This document shows, piece by piece, positions 8,649 to 16,748 of a stretch of DNA of 64,000 nt. The position numbers were made by a program, and so were the translations under genes. The DNA comes from Flaviflagellibacter rhizophilus (GTDB taxonomy: Bacteria > Pseudomonadota > Alphaproteobacteria > Rhizobiales > Methylopilaceae). The notes under the pieces are model-generated. The model saw only the letters and a list, made by a program, of their open reading frames with translations. It ran no database searches and had not been told where the DNA came from. The first letter of the stretch is position 1; the number at the start of each line of letters is the position of its first letter. The stretch spans positions 124,001 to 188,000 of the forward strand of contig NZ_JAXAFJ010000001.1 in NCBI RefSeq assembly GCF_033898525.1, read 5' to 3'.

Positions 8649-9455
8649 ATGGATATGGGCCGCATCATGGACGCCCTCGTTCTGGGCGTGGTCGAGGGCA
8701 TCACCGAGTTCCTTCCGGTGTCCTCCACAGGCCATATCCTGCTGCTGGGCCACTTCCTCGGCTTCACCTCGACCGGGCGCACCTTCGAGGTGCTGATCCA
8801 GCTGGGCGCGATCCTCGCCATTCTCACGGTCTATGCCAGCCGCCTGACGAAAATCGCAATGGCCCTGCCCCATGATCCCACGGCCCGGCGCTTCGTCATC
8901 GGCGTGCTGGTGGCCTTTCTTCCGGCAGCCGTCATCGGCGTGCTGGCGCACGGTTTCATCAAGACGGTACTGTTCGAGACCCCGATGGTCGTCTGCATCG
9001 CGCTCGTGATCGGCGGACTGGTCCTGATCTGGGTCGACAATGTGGATCTCGAAGTGCGCCACACCGACGTGACGGCGCTCCCGCTCCACACCTATTTCCT
9101 CATCGGACTGGCGCAGTGTCTGGCCATGATCCCGGGCGTGTCCCGCTCGGGCTCCAGCATCGTCGCGGCGCTCCTGCTGGGTGCCGACAAGAAGGTGGCG
9201 GCGGAGTTCTCGTTCTTCCTCGCAATGCCCACCATGGCCGGCGCCTTCGTCTACGACGTCTACAAGAACCGGGATGCGCTGACGGGCGACGACATCATGG
9301 TCACGGCGGTCGGGTTCGCGTCCGCCTTCGTCATGGCCGTGATCGTGGTGCGAGGGCTGCTCGCCTATCTCAGCCGCCACGGCTATTCGCTGTTCGGCTG
9401 GTGGCGCATCGTGGTCGGCTCGGCGGGCATTGCCGGCCTGCTGGTCTTCGGCTGA
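8649..9455 (+). CDS. uppP: Undecaprenyl-diphosphatase UppP (BacA)
   Basis: Integral membrane phosphatase that recycles undecaprenyl pyrophosphate to the lipid carrier needed for peptidoglycan and polysaccharide synthesis; overexpression in other bacteria gives bacitracin resistance. The 268 residues match the family length. The two signature loops are present: EGITEFLPVSSTGH (about 17-30) and PGVSRSGSS (about 159-167). About eight hydrophobic helices are visible. It stands alone between divergent and convergent neighbours. Confidence 0.95.
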   Translation: MDMGRIMDALVLGVVEGITEFLPVSSTGHILLLGHFLGFTSTGRTFEVLIQLGAILAILTVYASRLTKIAMALPHDPTARRFVIGVLVAFLPAAVIGVLAHGFIKTVLFETPMVVCIALVIGGLVLIWVDNVDLEVRHTDVTALPLHTYFLIGLAQCLAMIPGVSRSGSSIVAALLLGADKKVAAEFSFFLAMPTMAGAFVYDVYKNRDALTGDDIMVTAVGFASAFVMAVIVVRGLLAYLSRHGYSLFGWWRIVVGSAGIAGLLVFG

Positions 9456-9472
9456 CGGGAACGCGCCCGTCA
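9453..9472. terminator. Shared hairpin between convergent uppP and NDUFA9-like gene
   Basis: TGACGGG-AACGCG-CCCGTCA, a 7-bp stem that contains both stop codons. It could act as a bidirectional terminator, although neither side has a long U-tract. Confidence 0.45.
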
Positions 9473-10444
9473 GGACGCGTGCATGTCCGTGAACTGGCCG
9501 GCCTTGCGGTAGCTGTAGAGGTAGGACGGGACGATCGTCTCGAGAGCTGCCGGACGAATGCCCAGCCCTTCCAGCGTGCGGCCAGAGGCCTGCGCCACGT
9601 CCGAGACCACATTGTCGGTCCTGAGTGCCGCGACCTGGTCGGTCGTCAGCATCGGGTTCGGCAGCACCTGCAGCACCTTGGCCTGCATATTGGCCACGCC
9701 GAAGGGGATCGACAGCAGCGCCCGCTTCCGGCCCGTCACCTGCAGCACATATTCCATCAGCTGGCGAAAGGTCCTGACCTCCGGACCGCCGAGCTCATAC
9801 ACGCCGGGAGCGACTTCGCCGGCCACCGCCTTGGCAACGGCGCGTCCAACATCGCCCGCGAACACAGGCTGGAATCGCGTCCCGCCACCGCCGATGAGAG
9901 GCAGGAACGGGGAGATGCGGGCCATGCCCGCAAAGCGGTTGAAGAAGCTGTCCTCGGGGCCAAAAACCACGGAGGGACGCATGATGACGGCGCTGGCGAA
10001 AGCGGCGCGCACAGCCTCCTCGCCGGACGCTTTGCTACGGGCATAGGCGGATGCGGAGTTCGCATCGGCACCGATGGCCGAGATCTGGACGAACTGGCTG
10101 GCGCCAGCGGCCGAGGCAGCCTCCGCGATGCGGCGCGCACCCTGCACATGCACCGCATCAAAGGTCTGCCGGCCGGATTCGTGCAGGATGCCGACGAGGT
10201 TCACCACCGCGTCGGCACCTTCGACGGCGTTGCGGATGGAACGAGCGTCGCGGATATTGGCCTGCACCGAATGGATCTGCCCGACAGAACCAAGCGGCTG
10301 CAGATGGCCCGCAAGATCGGGCCGGCGAACCGCATTGCGGACACGCAGCCCCTGCTCTGCCAGACAGCGGATGACATGCCGCCCGACAAAGCCTGAACCG
10401 CCGAACACGGTGACGATCCGATCCGAAACCATGACGCGGGGCAT
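9470..10444 (-). CDS. NDUFA9-like NAD(P)-binding SDR protein
   Basis: A 324-residue atypical SDR of the complex I NDUFA9-like group. The dinucleotide loop is VTVFGGSGFVGRHV (about 11-24), followed by ADAVVNLVGIL and VQISAIGADANSASAYARSK, with the Tyr-x3-Lys pattern kept. These proteins are widespread in alphaproteobacteria, usually outside the nuo operon; their role is not settled. ATG at 10444 has GGAAGGG upstream. It faces uppP convergently and diverges from the tRNA-Leu gene. Confidence 0.85.
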   Translation of the reverse strand: MPRVMVSDRIVTVFGGSGFVGRHVIRCLAEQGLRVRNAVRRPDLAGHLQPLGSVGQIHSVQANIRDARSIRNAVEGADAVVNLVGILHESGRQTFDAVHVQGARRIAEAASAAGASQFVQISAIGADANSASAYARSKASGEEAVRAAFASAVIMRPSVVFGPEDSFFNRFAGMARISPFLPLIGGGGTRFQPVFAGDVGRAVAKAVAGEVAPGVYELGGPEVRTFRQLMEYVLQVTGRKRALLSIPFGVANMQAKVLQVLPNPMLTTDQVAALRTDNVVSDVAQASGRTLEGLGIRPAALETIVPSYLYSYRKAGQFTDMHAS

Positions 10445-10554
10445 CGCTCAGAACCCTTCCAAAGACGCTGACGGCCGCCTTCGTAAGCCAAGCGTCACGA
10501 ACCGTCCAGCATGCCGTTGACCCGGCGCGAATCCAGGCCTATAGCCACCTCCGT

Positions 10555-10641
10555 GCCCAGGTGGCGGAATTGGTAGACGCACTAGCTTCAGGTGCTAGCG
10601 ACTTAACGGTCGTGAAGGTTCGAGTCCTTTCCTGGGCACCA
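10555..10641 (+). tRNA. tRNA-Leu (anticodon CAG)
   Basis: An 87-nt tRNA with CCA encoded. Acceptor arms GCCCAGG and CCTGGGC pair fully, the anticodon loop is in the GCTTCAGGTGC segment (CAG, reads CUG), a class II variable arm is present, and the T-loop is GGTTCGAGTCC. An integrase remnant starts 86 bp downstream, as expected where a tRNA has served as an integration target. Confidence 0.96.
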
Positions 10642-10643
10642 CT

Positions 10644-10672
10644 CCCTTAGAATGGTCCGTCAGACCAAAGGG
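10644..10672 (+). terminator. Possible tRNA-Leu 3' hairpin
   Basis: CCCTT-AGAA-TGGTC, loop CGTCA, GACCA-AAGGG: a bulged stem directly after the CCA end. No clear U-tract follows, so termination is only suggested. Confidence 0.3.
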
Positions 10673-10727
10673 ATTAGCCTTGTAAGACTGTTGCGCTTGG
10701 CCGACTGTGTAACAACGGTGCGCGACA

Positions 10728-10996
10728 ATGCTCTTTCGCTTCGTCCGTCCGCTGCGACGTGAAGGCTCCTCCGACGCTCATTTCGTGAAGTGCATTCCAG
10801 CCGATCTCCGCGACCGGATGGTGTGGATGCGGCCGAGCTTTCTCATCGGACCAGAGGCCGCCTCGTTTCTGATCACGGAGAAGACCGCCAGCGTCTGTTG
10901 CTCGTTCAGGACTTCCGACCCAGCGAAGTGAAGGTCAGACAGGCGGAGGCAGAGCCTCGCGCGCACATCGAGATAGACTATGACACCGACCCATAG
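10728..10996 (+). pseudogene. Frameshifted N-terminal remnant of a tyrosine-recombinase integrase
   Basis: The first frame reads 67 codons from ATG at 10728 (FVRPLRREGSS, HFVKCIPADLRDRM, FRTSDPAK then stop). A neighbouring frame continues at the same point with PSEVKVRQAEAEPRAHIEI. Joined across a one-base shift near 10915-10930, this matches the N-terminal arm of alphaproteobacterial phage-type integrases (Arg-Ile-Pro-Ala-Asp-Leu, Leu-Arg-Thr-x-Asp-Pro, Ala-Lys-x-Arg-Gln-Ala). The catalytic domain is absent. The match is from memory of the family, not a search. The rest of 10642-11299 holds no other gene I can support. Confidence 0.55.
10950..10976 (+). repeat. Imperfect direct repeat, left copy
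   Basis: 27 bp beginning CAGAGCCTCG and ending ATCGAGATAG; identical at 24 of 27 positions to 14296-14322. It lies at the end of the integrase remnant. The two copies bracket the molybdopterin-fold and GGDEF/EAL genes. Confidence 0.6.
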
Positions 10997-11299
10997 CGCT
11001 GTTGCCCCGACACCATCTTACGCCTCCGCTAATGGATAGAGGTCCTCTGGGTGAGCCTCTAGGCCGACCGCTTCCACGCTTAGCTCTGAGATGTTTCTTC
11101 GAGGGGTGATAAGAGGAGGAGCCATCCCTCACTGATCATATCTGGGAGACCGACCAAACAGCCTTTCGGGAGCGCTGCTGGATCTCAGCTCTCGTTCGGA
11201 GAGAAGGTCGTTCTTGTCGATAGGCTGATCCTTAGCAGCTGGCGTTCATTCAGCCTTAGGTTGTTCGGCGGATGATCGGCTGTTTTAGGAGTGATCGCT

Positions 11300-11809
11300 G
11301 TGAGGGGAATGATCTATTCACTGCTGATCCTGGTTTGCAGCCTGGGAGTCGGTTCTGCCGCAAGCGCAGAGCCGTTGCAGAAGCCTGCGGGCACGACGAT
11401 CCTGACCATCTCCGGAAAAATTGGCGCCACGAACAGCCCTGGCGTGGCTGAGTTCGACCGAGAGATGCTGGAGGCGCTGGGGATGACCCAAATCCAGACG
11501 AAGACGCCCTGGTACGATGGCGTGAGTACGTTTGAAGGGGTGCCGATAGCTCGCTTGATGGAACTCGTGCAAGCTCAAGGCACCAAGGTTACTGCGATTG
11601 CGCTGAACGACTACGTCACTGAAATTCCGATGAACGACTTTTCCGAGCACGGTGTGATTCTCGCACTCAAGAGGGAAGGACAGTACCTGTCCGTCAGAAA
11701 CCATGGTCCGCTCTTCATCATTTACCCGTTCGATAGCAACCCGGATTTGCAAAGTCAGACCTATTTCGGCCGCTCGGCCTGGCAACTTTCCCGCCTCGTA
11801 GTCAAATGA
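11300..11809 (+). CDS. Periplasmic molybdopterin-oxidoreductase-fold protein
   Basis: A 169-residue protein with a signal peptide (IYSLLILVCSLGVGSAASA) and a domain resembling the oxidoreductase molybdopterin-binding fold (TILTISGKIG, FEGVPIARLMELV, IALNDYVTEIPMNDF, FIIYPFD). The usual cofactor Cys is not seen, so it may be a cofactor-free sensor-type version. GTG at 11300 is preferred because AGGAG ends 8 bp upstream; GTG at 11291 and ATG at 11309 are also in frame. Its stop overlaps the ATG of the GGDEF/EAL gene (ATGA), a pairing that suggests it works with that membrane protein as a periplasmic partner. Confidence 0.7.
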   Translation: MRGMIYSLLILVCSLGVGSAASAEPLQKPAGTTILTISGKIGATNSPGVAEFDREMLEALGMTQIQTKTPWYDGVSTFEGVPIARLMELVQAQGTKVTAIALNDYVTEIPMNDFSEHGVILALKREGQYLSVRNHGPLFIIYPFDSNPDLQSQTYFGRSAWQLSRLVVK

Positions 11810-14202
11810 TGAGCCTCCGGCGCGGCAACTCTCTACGAGCTTTCCAGTGGGGCCTTGCCGCTGTCGTCTGTTGTCTGGCAGCGGCTTTGTTCTATGTCGG
11901 CGCCGTCACTTTGGAGCGGCAATCTGCGCTGCAGAAAGTGTCTCGATACAATTCCGCCTGGACTGTGAGCCAGATGGTGGCGGAGTTCATGCGCCTGGAA
12001 CACACCATTGCACGCTTCGCCGTTCCAGGCTCTGGAGTTGACCTGACGGAGGTACAGCTGCGCCTGGATGTCATGTTCAGTCGGCTCCAGACCTTCGAAG
12101 CCAACGGTAGCGCCGAAACCGGGAATGGGCGAAGCCTCAGGAACTTCGTGCGCAGCGATCCGCAGAACCTGGAATTCCTGACCGACTTGAGAGCGGCACT
12201 GACCGTCGTGGACGACCTGATCACCGTGTACGGCTTCGGTCCAGGCGACGTTGATAAAGCGTTGAGAGCACTTAAGCCCCTGGACGCGCAACTCACGGCC
12301 ATTGCTTCGAGAGCCAATGCCTTCGGCGCAGAGCGAGCGGCAGAAGATCGTGGAGAAATGCAGCGGCTGAATACAATCTCAAGTCTGCTCGCAGCAGCCA
12401 TTATCGTCTGCGGCCTGATACTCGTCGCCCTGCTTGTCTCTCATAATCGAAGGCTCAAGATTGCTCATCAGCGTCTTGAAGACGCGACAACAGACCTCGA
12501 GGCGACTACCAAGCGTCTTCAGGTTCAGAACACACGCTTCGATGCGGCGCTGAATAACATGTCGCAGGCACTGTGTACCTTCGATGCAAACAACCACCTC
12601 GCGGTCTATAATCAGCGCTTCGCCGCCCTCACAGGACTTCCGAAGGATCTGCTGGAGGGCGCATCTGCCAGCAGAATCATCGACGCTGCACGGGCGCGGC
12701 AGATGCACGCTGCCTTCGCCGATCTTTATCCCAGGCAGAACGCCCTTATCAACGAACGCCGAGCTGGCACCTTCACCCTGGAAATCGAGGACGGACGTGC
12801 GTTCTCCGTCTCACACGAGCCACTCGAAGGCGGTGGCTGGCTTGCCACCTATGAAGATGTCACTGAGCGGCGGAGGATCGAAGCTCAGTTGGCCCATATG
12901 GCTCATCACGATCCACTAACCGATCTGCCGAACCGTGCTCTGTTCCAGGAGCGACTGCGAAGCGTTTTCGCGGGGCTGCAGTCCGACCCATGTGACGTAC
13001 TGGTCTTCTTTCTGGATCTAGACGGCTTCAAGGACGTCAATGACACCCTGGGTCATCACGTAGGCGACGAACTCCTCAAGGTCGTAGCAGAGCGTCTAAA
13101 AAGTTGCATTGTGAAGGAGCATCTCGCAGCACGCTTAGGAGGCGACGAATTCGCTGTAGTCTGCACATTCCCCGCTGGTGAGGAGAATGGCACTGCATTG
13201 GCGGATTCGCTCTTGTCGTCTCTCTCCAGGCCTTACGTCATAGGTAGCCGTGAGATTGAGATCGGCGTCAGCCTGGGCGCTTCAAGACATCCTGGCGCGT
13301 CAAACACGGCGGAGGAACTGCTACAGCACGCCGACATCGCCCTCTATCAGGCGAAGGCTGACGGGAAAGGCCTTGCCCGCTTCTTCCAGCCAGAGATGGA
13401 CGCCTATCTCAAGGCGCGCAAAGCCCTAGAGAGCGATCTCCGCAAAGCGGTGGATCGGGGGGAAATGGATGTTCACTATCAGCCTTTCCTCATCACCGAG
13501 ACCGGAGAGATAAGCGGCTACGAAGCATTGCTGCGTTGGAACCATCCGGAGCGAGGCCAGATCTCCCCTGCGGAGTTCATTCCGATTGCGGAAGAGGCCG
13601 GCATCATCAACTCCTTGGGCAACTGGGTTCTTCGACACGCCTGTCGTGAAGCAGCCGGCTGGCAACCTCACCTGATTGTGGCGGTGAATCTCTCGCCGGT
13701 TCAGTTCAAGAGCGATGGCTTGCTGGATACCGTGGTCATGGCGCTGGCAGCGGCTGGCCTCCCGGCAAATCGCCTCGAAATCGAGATTACCGAGTCGGTG
13801 CTCCTGGACTCCGGGGAACGTGTGTCATCGGCGTTGCGGCAACTGAGGGGACTGGGCGTCCGCGTCGCCATGGATGACTTCGGCACGGGTTATTCCTCGC
13901 TCGCGACCCTGCGCAGTTTCCCATTCGACAAGATAAAGATCGACCGGTCCTTCATCAGAGACCTTGATACCCGCCCGGATGCTCTTTCCGTGGTCCGTCT
14001 GATCGTTGGGCTTGGTGAAAGCCTGGGGATGTCCACCACCGCCGAAGGTGTGGAGACCCAGCAGCAGCTCGAATGTCTCCGGATCGCAGGCTGTACCCAC
14101 GTTCAAGGCTTTCTGTTTGCGCGCCCCAGGCCCTCATCGGACCTCGTTGCGAGCCTGGCAGCGGAGACACCCGGTCAGCCGCTAAGAGCCATCGCGAACT
14201 AG
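11806..14202 (+). CDS. Membrane GGDEF/EAL cyclic-di-GMP enzyme with PAS domain
   Basis: A 798-residue inner-membrane protein. It has a transmembrane helix at about 14-35, a periplasmic helical sensor region, a second helix at about 190-212, a coiled coil, a PAS domain at about 240-350, GGDEF at about 362-525 and EAL at about 540-785. RLGGDEF (about 443-449) is intact, as are YEALLRW and DDFGTGYSS of the EAL domain, so both diguanylate cyclase and phosphodiesterase activities are possible. It is coupled to the periplasmic protein before it. Base and codon use are visibly more AT-rich than flanking genes, and it sits in the tRNA-adjacent insert, which suggests horizontal transfer. Confidence 0.93.
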   Translation: MMSLRRGNSLRAFQWGLAAVVCCLAAALFYVGAVTLERQSALQKVSRYNSAWTVSQMVAEFMRLEHTIARFAVPGSGVDLTEVQLRLDVMFSRLQTFEANGSAETGNGRSLRNFVRSDPQNLEFLTDLRAALTVVDDLITVYGFGPGDVDKALRALKPLDAQLTAIASRANAFGAERAAEDRGEMQRLNTISSLLAAAIIVCGLILVALLVSHNRRLKIAHQRLEDATTDLEATTKRLQVQNTRFDAALNNMSQALCTFDANNHLAVYNQRFAALTGLPKDLLEGASASRIIDAARARQMHAAFADLYPRQNALINERRAGTFTLEIEDGRAFSVSHEPLEGGGWLATYEDVTERRRIEAQLAHMAHHDPLTDLPNRALFQERLRSVFAGLQSDPCDVLVFFLDLDGFKDVNDTLGHHVGDELLKVVAERLKSCIVKEHLAARLGGDEFAVVCTFPAGEENGTALADSLLSSLSRPYVIGSREIEIGVSLGASRHPGASNTAEELLQHADIALYQAKADGKGLARFFQPEMDAYLKARKALESDLRKAVDRGEMDVHYQPFLITETGEISGYEALLRWNHPERGQISPAEFIPIAEEAGIINSLGNWVLRHACREAAGWQPHLIVAVNLSPVQFKSDGLLDTVVMALAAAGLPANRLEIEITESVLLDSGERVSSALRQLRGLGVRVAMDDFGTGYSSLATLRSFPFDKIKIDRSFIRDLDTRPDALSVVRLIVGLGESLGMSTTAEGVETQQQLECLRIAGCTHVQGFLFARPRPSSDLVASLAAETPGQPLRAIAN

Positions 14203-14557
14203 GAATCCTCAGGCTGGCGCCGCCACCTACAGAGCCCGGAGCGCCACTGATTCAATTCTGCGTAAAGTTATCGCCCTGCGTCGTAGCGGCGACCCCAGAG
14301 CCTCGCTCACATATCGAGATAGCTATTCCTGTGAGGGGTAGATGGCGAACTGCGTGAGGCGCCCATGACCGGTCGAGCGGGATTCTCTCGGAGATTGCCG
14401 TGTCGTTCTTTGAAGGGGTGAGTCGCTCTGCATCGGGACGAACAGCGGCCGCCTTGAACCTCTGCTTCCATTAGAACGAAGCAAGGCGACGGAAGAGCCT
14501 TCTTCCCCAAAGCAGCCGGGCAGCGCATTCTCCAGCGGGATGTGAGCGGAGCCCTGC
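14203..14557. other. Gene-free right flank of the tRNA-Leu insert
   Basis: 355 bp with no coding region I can support. It contains the right copy of the 27-bp repeat (14296-14322). No second copy of the tRNA-Leu 3' end is visible, so the insert boundary is not defined by an att duplication here. Confidence 0.6.
14296..14322 (+). repeat. Imperfect direct repeat, right copy
   Basis: Matches 10950-10976 at 24 of 27 positions. In one frame both copies encode Glu-Pro-Arg-(Ala/Ser)-His-Ile-Glu-Ile, so this may be a second fragment of the same integrase gene. Confidence 0.55.
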
Positions 14558-15232
14558 ATGACCTTTTCCATCGTCGCACGGTGCAACCGGACCGGCATGT
14601 TCGGCGTGGCGGTGTCTTCGTCCTCGCCTGCCGTGGCGGCACGCTGCGCTCATGCACGCGCAGGCGTCGGCGCCGTCAGCAGCCAGAACGTGACCGACCC
14701 GATGCTTGGGACAGAGGCACTCGATCTCATGGCATCGGGCATGGGCGCCGCCGGGGCCATCGAGGAGCTGCGTTCCTCACGTCCCTACATGGAATATCGC
14801 CAGGTGCTGGCGGTAGATGTAGCCGGCGGCACGGCGATCCATTCCGGCCCGCGCGCGCTCGGCATCTGGGCGGAGGCACGTGACACGGATGTCGCCTGTG
14901 GCGGCAATCTCCTGGCAGATGCCGGCGTTCCGCAAGCCATGGTGGACGCCTTCCTCGCCTCCTCCGGGCATCTTGCCGACAGGCTCCTCATCGCCCTGCG
15001 GGCGGCGCTCGCTGCCGGCGGCGAGGCCGGGCCGGTCCGTTCGGCGGGCCTGAAGATCGTGGACGCGGTGTCCTGGCCCGTCGCCGATCTCAGGGTGGAT
15101 TGGACGGAGGGCTGCCCGATCGCCGAACTGTCCGGGCTTTGGGCGCTCTATGCCCCGCAACTCGACGCCTATGTGACGCGCGCGCTCAACCCTTCGGACG
15201 CGCCAAGCTACGGCGTCCCCGGCGATCTCTGA
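14558..15232 (+). CDS. DUF1028 family protein (Ntn-hydrolase-like)
   Basis: A 224-residue DUF1028 protein starting MTFSIVARCNRTGMFGVAVSS, with AHARAGVGAVSSQN and the GNLLA segment of the family. Its fold is related to N-terminal-nucleophile hydrolases; biochemical function is unknown. It opens the plus-strand catabolic unit, 32 bp before the dehydroquinase-like gene. A hydrolytic step on an amide-containing intermediate is possible but unproven. Confidence 0.85.
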   Translation: MTFSIVARCNRTGMFGVAVSSSSPAVAARCAHARAGVGAVSSQNVTDPMLGTEALDLMASGMGAAGAIEELRSSRPYMEYRQVLAVDVAGGTAIHSGPRALGIWAEARDTDVACGGNLLADAGVPQAMVDAFLASSGHLADRLLIALRAALAAGGEAGPVRSAGLKIVDAVSWPVADLRVDWTEGCPIAELSGLWALYAPQLDAYVTRALNPSDAPSYGVPGDL

Positions 15233-15264
15233 GCCGGCACCCCTGCGATCCGCGAGAGGCCACC

Positions 15265-15720
15265 ATGCCCACCATCTTCTTCATCAACGGCCCCAACGCC
15301 AATCTCTATGGCCTTGACAGCCGGGGCTTGTACGGCACCGAGAGCTTTGCGAGTATACAAGCCGGGTGCGAGGCCCATGCCGCCTCGCTCGGCCTGACGC
15401 TCGACTTCCGGCAGTCCAATCATGAAGGCCAGATTGTCGACTGGATCCAGGAGGCACGCGGCGGGGCGGACGGCATCGTCATCAACGCCGCCGGGCTGAC
15501 CTACACCTCGGTCGCCATCCTCGACGCGCTGCTGGCCTTCGACGGGCCGATCATCGAGGCTCATATGAGCAATATCTGGAAGCGCGAGCCTTTCCGGCAC
15601 CATTCCTTCGTGTCGAAGGCCGCCACCGGCGTGGTCGCGGGGCTGGGGGCGCTCGGGTACGAGCTGGCGATCACCGCCCTCGGCCGACTCATCGCCGAGA
15701 AGGCGGCCAAGACGGCATGA
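15265..15720 (+). CDS. Type II 3-dehydroquinase-fold protein with altered active site
   Basis: A 151-residue protein of the AroQ fold, but probably not a housekeeping dehydroquinase. Kept: GPNANLYG, the loop Tyr23, Asn74, His100 (EAHMSN) and Arg107. Changed: the catalytic loop Arg, which in AroQ lies five residues before that Tyr, is Asp18, and the conserved His of the Thr-His-Thr-Ser motif is Tyr80. ATG at 15265 follows GCGAGAGGCCACC; longer upstream frames do not match the family. Its stop overlaps the dehydrogenase start (ATGA). The context, next to a monooxygenase and dehydrogenase, suggests a dehydratase-like step on a cyclic acid. Confidence 0.82.
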   Translation: MPTIFFINGPNANLYGLDSRGLYGTESFASIQAGCEAHAASLGLTLDFRQSNHEGQIVDWIQEARGGADGIVINAAGLTYTSVAILDALLAFDGPIIEAHMSNIWKREPFRHHSFVSKAATGVVAGLGALGYELAITALGRLIAEKAAKTA

Positions 15721-16655
15721 GCCAACGCGAGTGCATGGTCTTCTACAGCGGGCCGGACGAATTCGCGCCTTGGAAAACCGCCATCGAGGCCGAGCTGCCG
15801 GACCTCGATGTGCTGCAGGCGCATGAGATCTCCGATCCGGCTGCCGTGCGTTACGCCCTTGTGTGGAAGCCGCCGGAGGGCTTCTTCGCCGCCTATCCGA
15901 ACCTCCGTCTTGTCGTGAACCTCGGCGCCGGCGTGGACTCCCTGGTTGGGCGCACCGACCTTCCGGACGTTCCCATCACGCGCCTGTCGGATCCCATGAT
16001 GGCGCGGATGATGGCCGGTTTCGTGCTGTTCGCCGTCCTGCGGCACGCGCGCGAGATCCCCGTCTTCGAGCGGGCGCAACGGCGGCGGGAGTGGCACTAC
16101 GTCCATCCCACCAGCGCGGAGGACATCCGCGTCGGCATTATGGGCCTGGGCGAACTTGGCGCTGCCGCGGCCATGGAGTGCGCGCGACAGGGCTTCGACG
16201 TGCGGGGGTGGTCGCGCAGCCCGAAAGCCTTGGAAGGCGTCGCCTGCGTGTCCGGGATGGAGGCGCTGCCGGGCTTCCTCGCTTCAACCGACATCCTCGT
16301 GTGCATGCTGCCGCTGACACCGGAGACGCGCGGCCTGCTAGATGCGCACACACTGGCCCTGCTGCCGGACGGTGCGAAGTTCGTGAACGTGTCGCGCGGT
16401 GCGGTCGTGGATGAGCCTGCGCTCGTGGAAGCGCTGCGCAGCCGCCGCATCGCGGACGCCACGCTCGATGTCTTCGAGAACGAGCCCCTGCCCTCGCAGA
16501 GTCCGTTGTGGGACCTCGACAATGTGCTGATCACGCCGCACCTGGCTTCCGTGGCGCTGCCCCGCTCGGCCGCTCCACAGATCGTCGAGAACATCCGCCG
16601 CGTGCGCTGCGCGGAGCCCGTGAAGAGCTTGGTGGATCCCCGACGGGGATATTGA
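15717..16655 (+). CDS. D-2-hydroxyacid dehydrogenase, GhrA-like
   Basis: A 312-residue NAD(P)-dependent dehydrogenase of the glyoxylate/hydroxypyruvate reductase A group. The Rossmann loop is VGIMGLGELGAAAA (about 139-152); NVSRGAVVDE carries the substrate Arg, DVFENEPLP the active-site Glu and ITPHLASV the catalytic His. It overlaps the preceding gene by 4 bp and is followed by a hairpin terminator, so it closes the first unit of the catabolic cluster. It likely reduces a 2-oxoacid or oxidises a 2-hydroxyacid arising in the pathway. Confidence 0.88.
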   Translation: MSQRECMVFYSGPDEFAPWKTAIEAELPDLDVLQAHEISDPAAVRYALVWKPPEGFFAAYPNLRLVVNLGAGVDSLVGRTDLPDVPITRLSDPMMARMMAGFVLFAVLRHAREIPVFERAQRRREWHYVHPTSAEDIRVGIMGLGELGAAAAMECARQGFDVRGWSRSPKALEGVACVSGMEALPGFLASTDILVCMLPLTPETRGLLDAHTLALLPDGAKFVNVSRGAVVDEPALVEALRSRRIADATLDVFENEPLPSQSPLWDLDNVLITPHLASVALPRSAAPQIVENIRRVRCAEPVKSLVDPRRGY

Positions 16656-16676
16656 GGCTTCGGAAAAGCCGAAGCC
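16656..16676 (+). terminator. Hairpin after GhrA-like gene
   Basis: GGCTTCGG-AAAAG-CCGAAGCC, a perfect 8-bp stem directly after the stop codon, followed by GATTTCC. The U-tract is short, so partial termination is likely. Confidence 0.6.
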
Positions 16677-16685
16677 GATTTCCTG

Positions 16686-16700
16686 ATAAAACTATTTTAT
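16686..16700 (+). promoter_or_regulatory. Candidate LysR-type operator upstream of the monooxygenase
   Basis: ATAAAACTATTTTAT is a perfect 6-bp palindrome around CTA and contains the LysR-type T-N11-A pattern (T16687, A16699). It lies 48 bp before the monooxygenase ATG in an AT-rich patch. The LysR gene at 23.4 kb is the natural candidate regulator; this is inferred. Confidence 0.5.
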
Positions 16701-16748
16701 TGATTCAGCGGCCGGCTCCACTCTCCAGGCAGACAGGGAGTTGGTTGG

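Noticed and set aside
10935..11132. Minus-strand open frame in the tRNA-Leu flank
   Set aside because: Low-complexity Arg/Gly/Pro product, no ribosome site, and it overlaps the integrase remnant.
14203..14557. Second attachment site copied from the tRNA-Leu 3' end
   Set aside because: No match to the tRNA T-arm or acceptor end is visible in this stretch.
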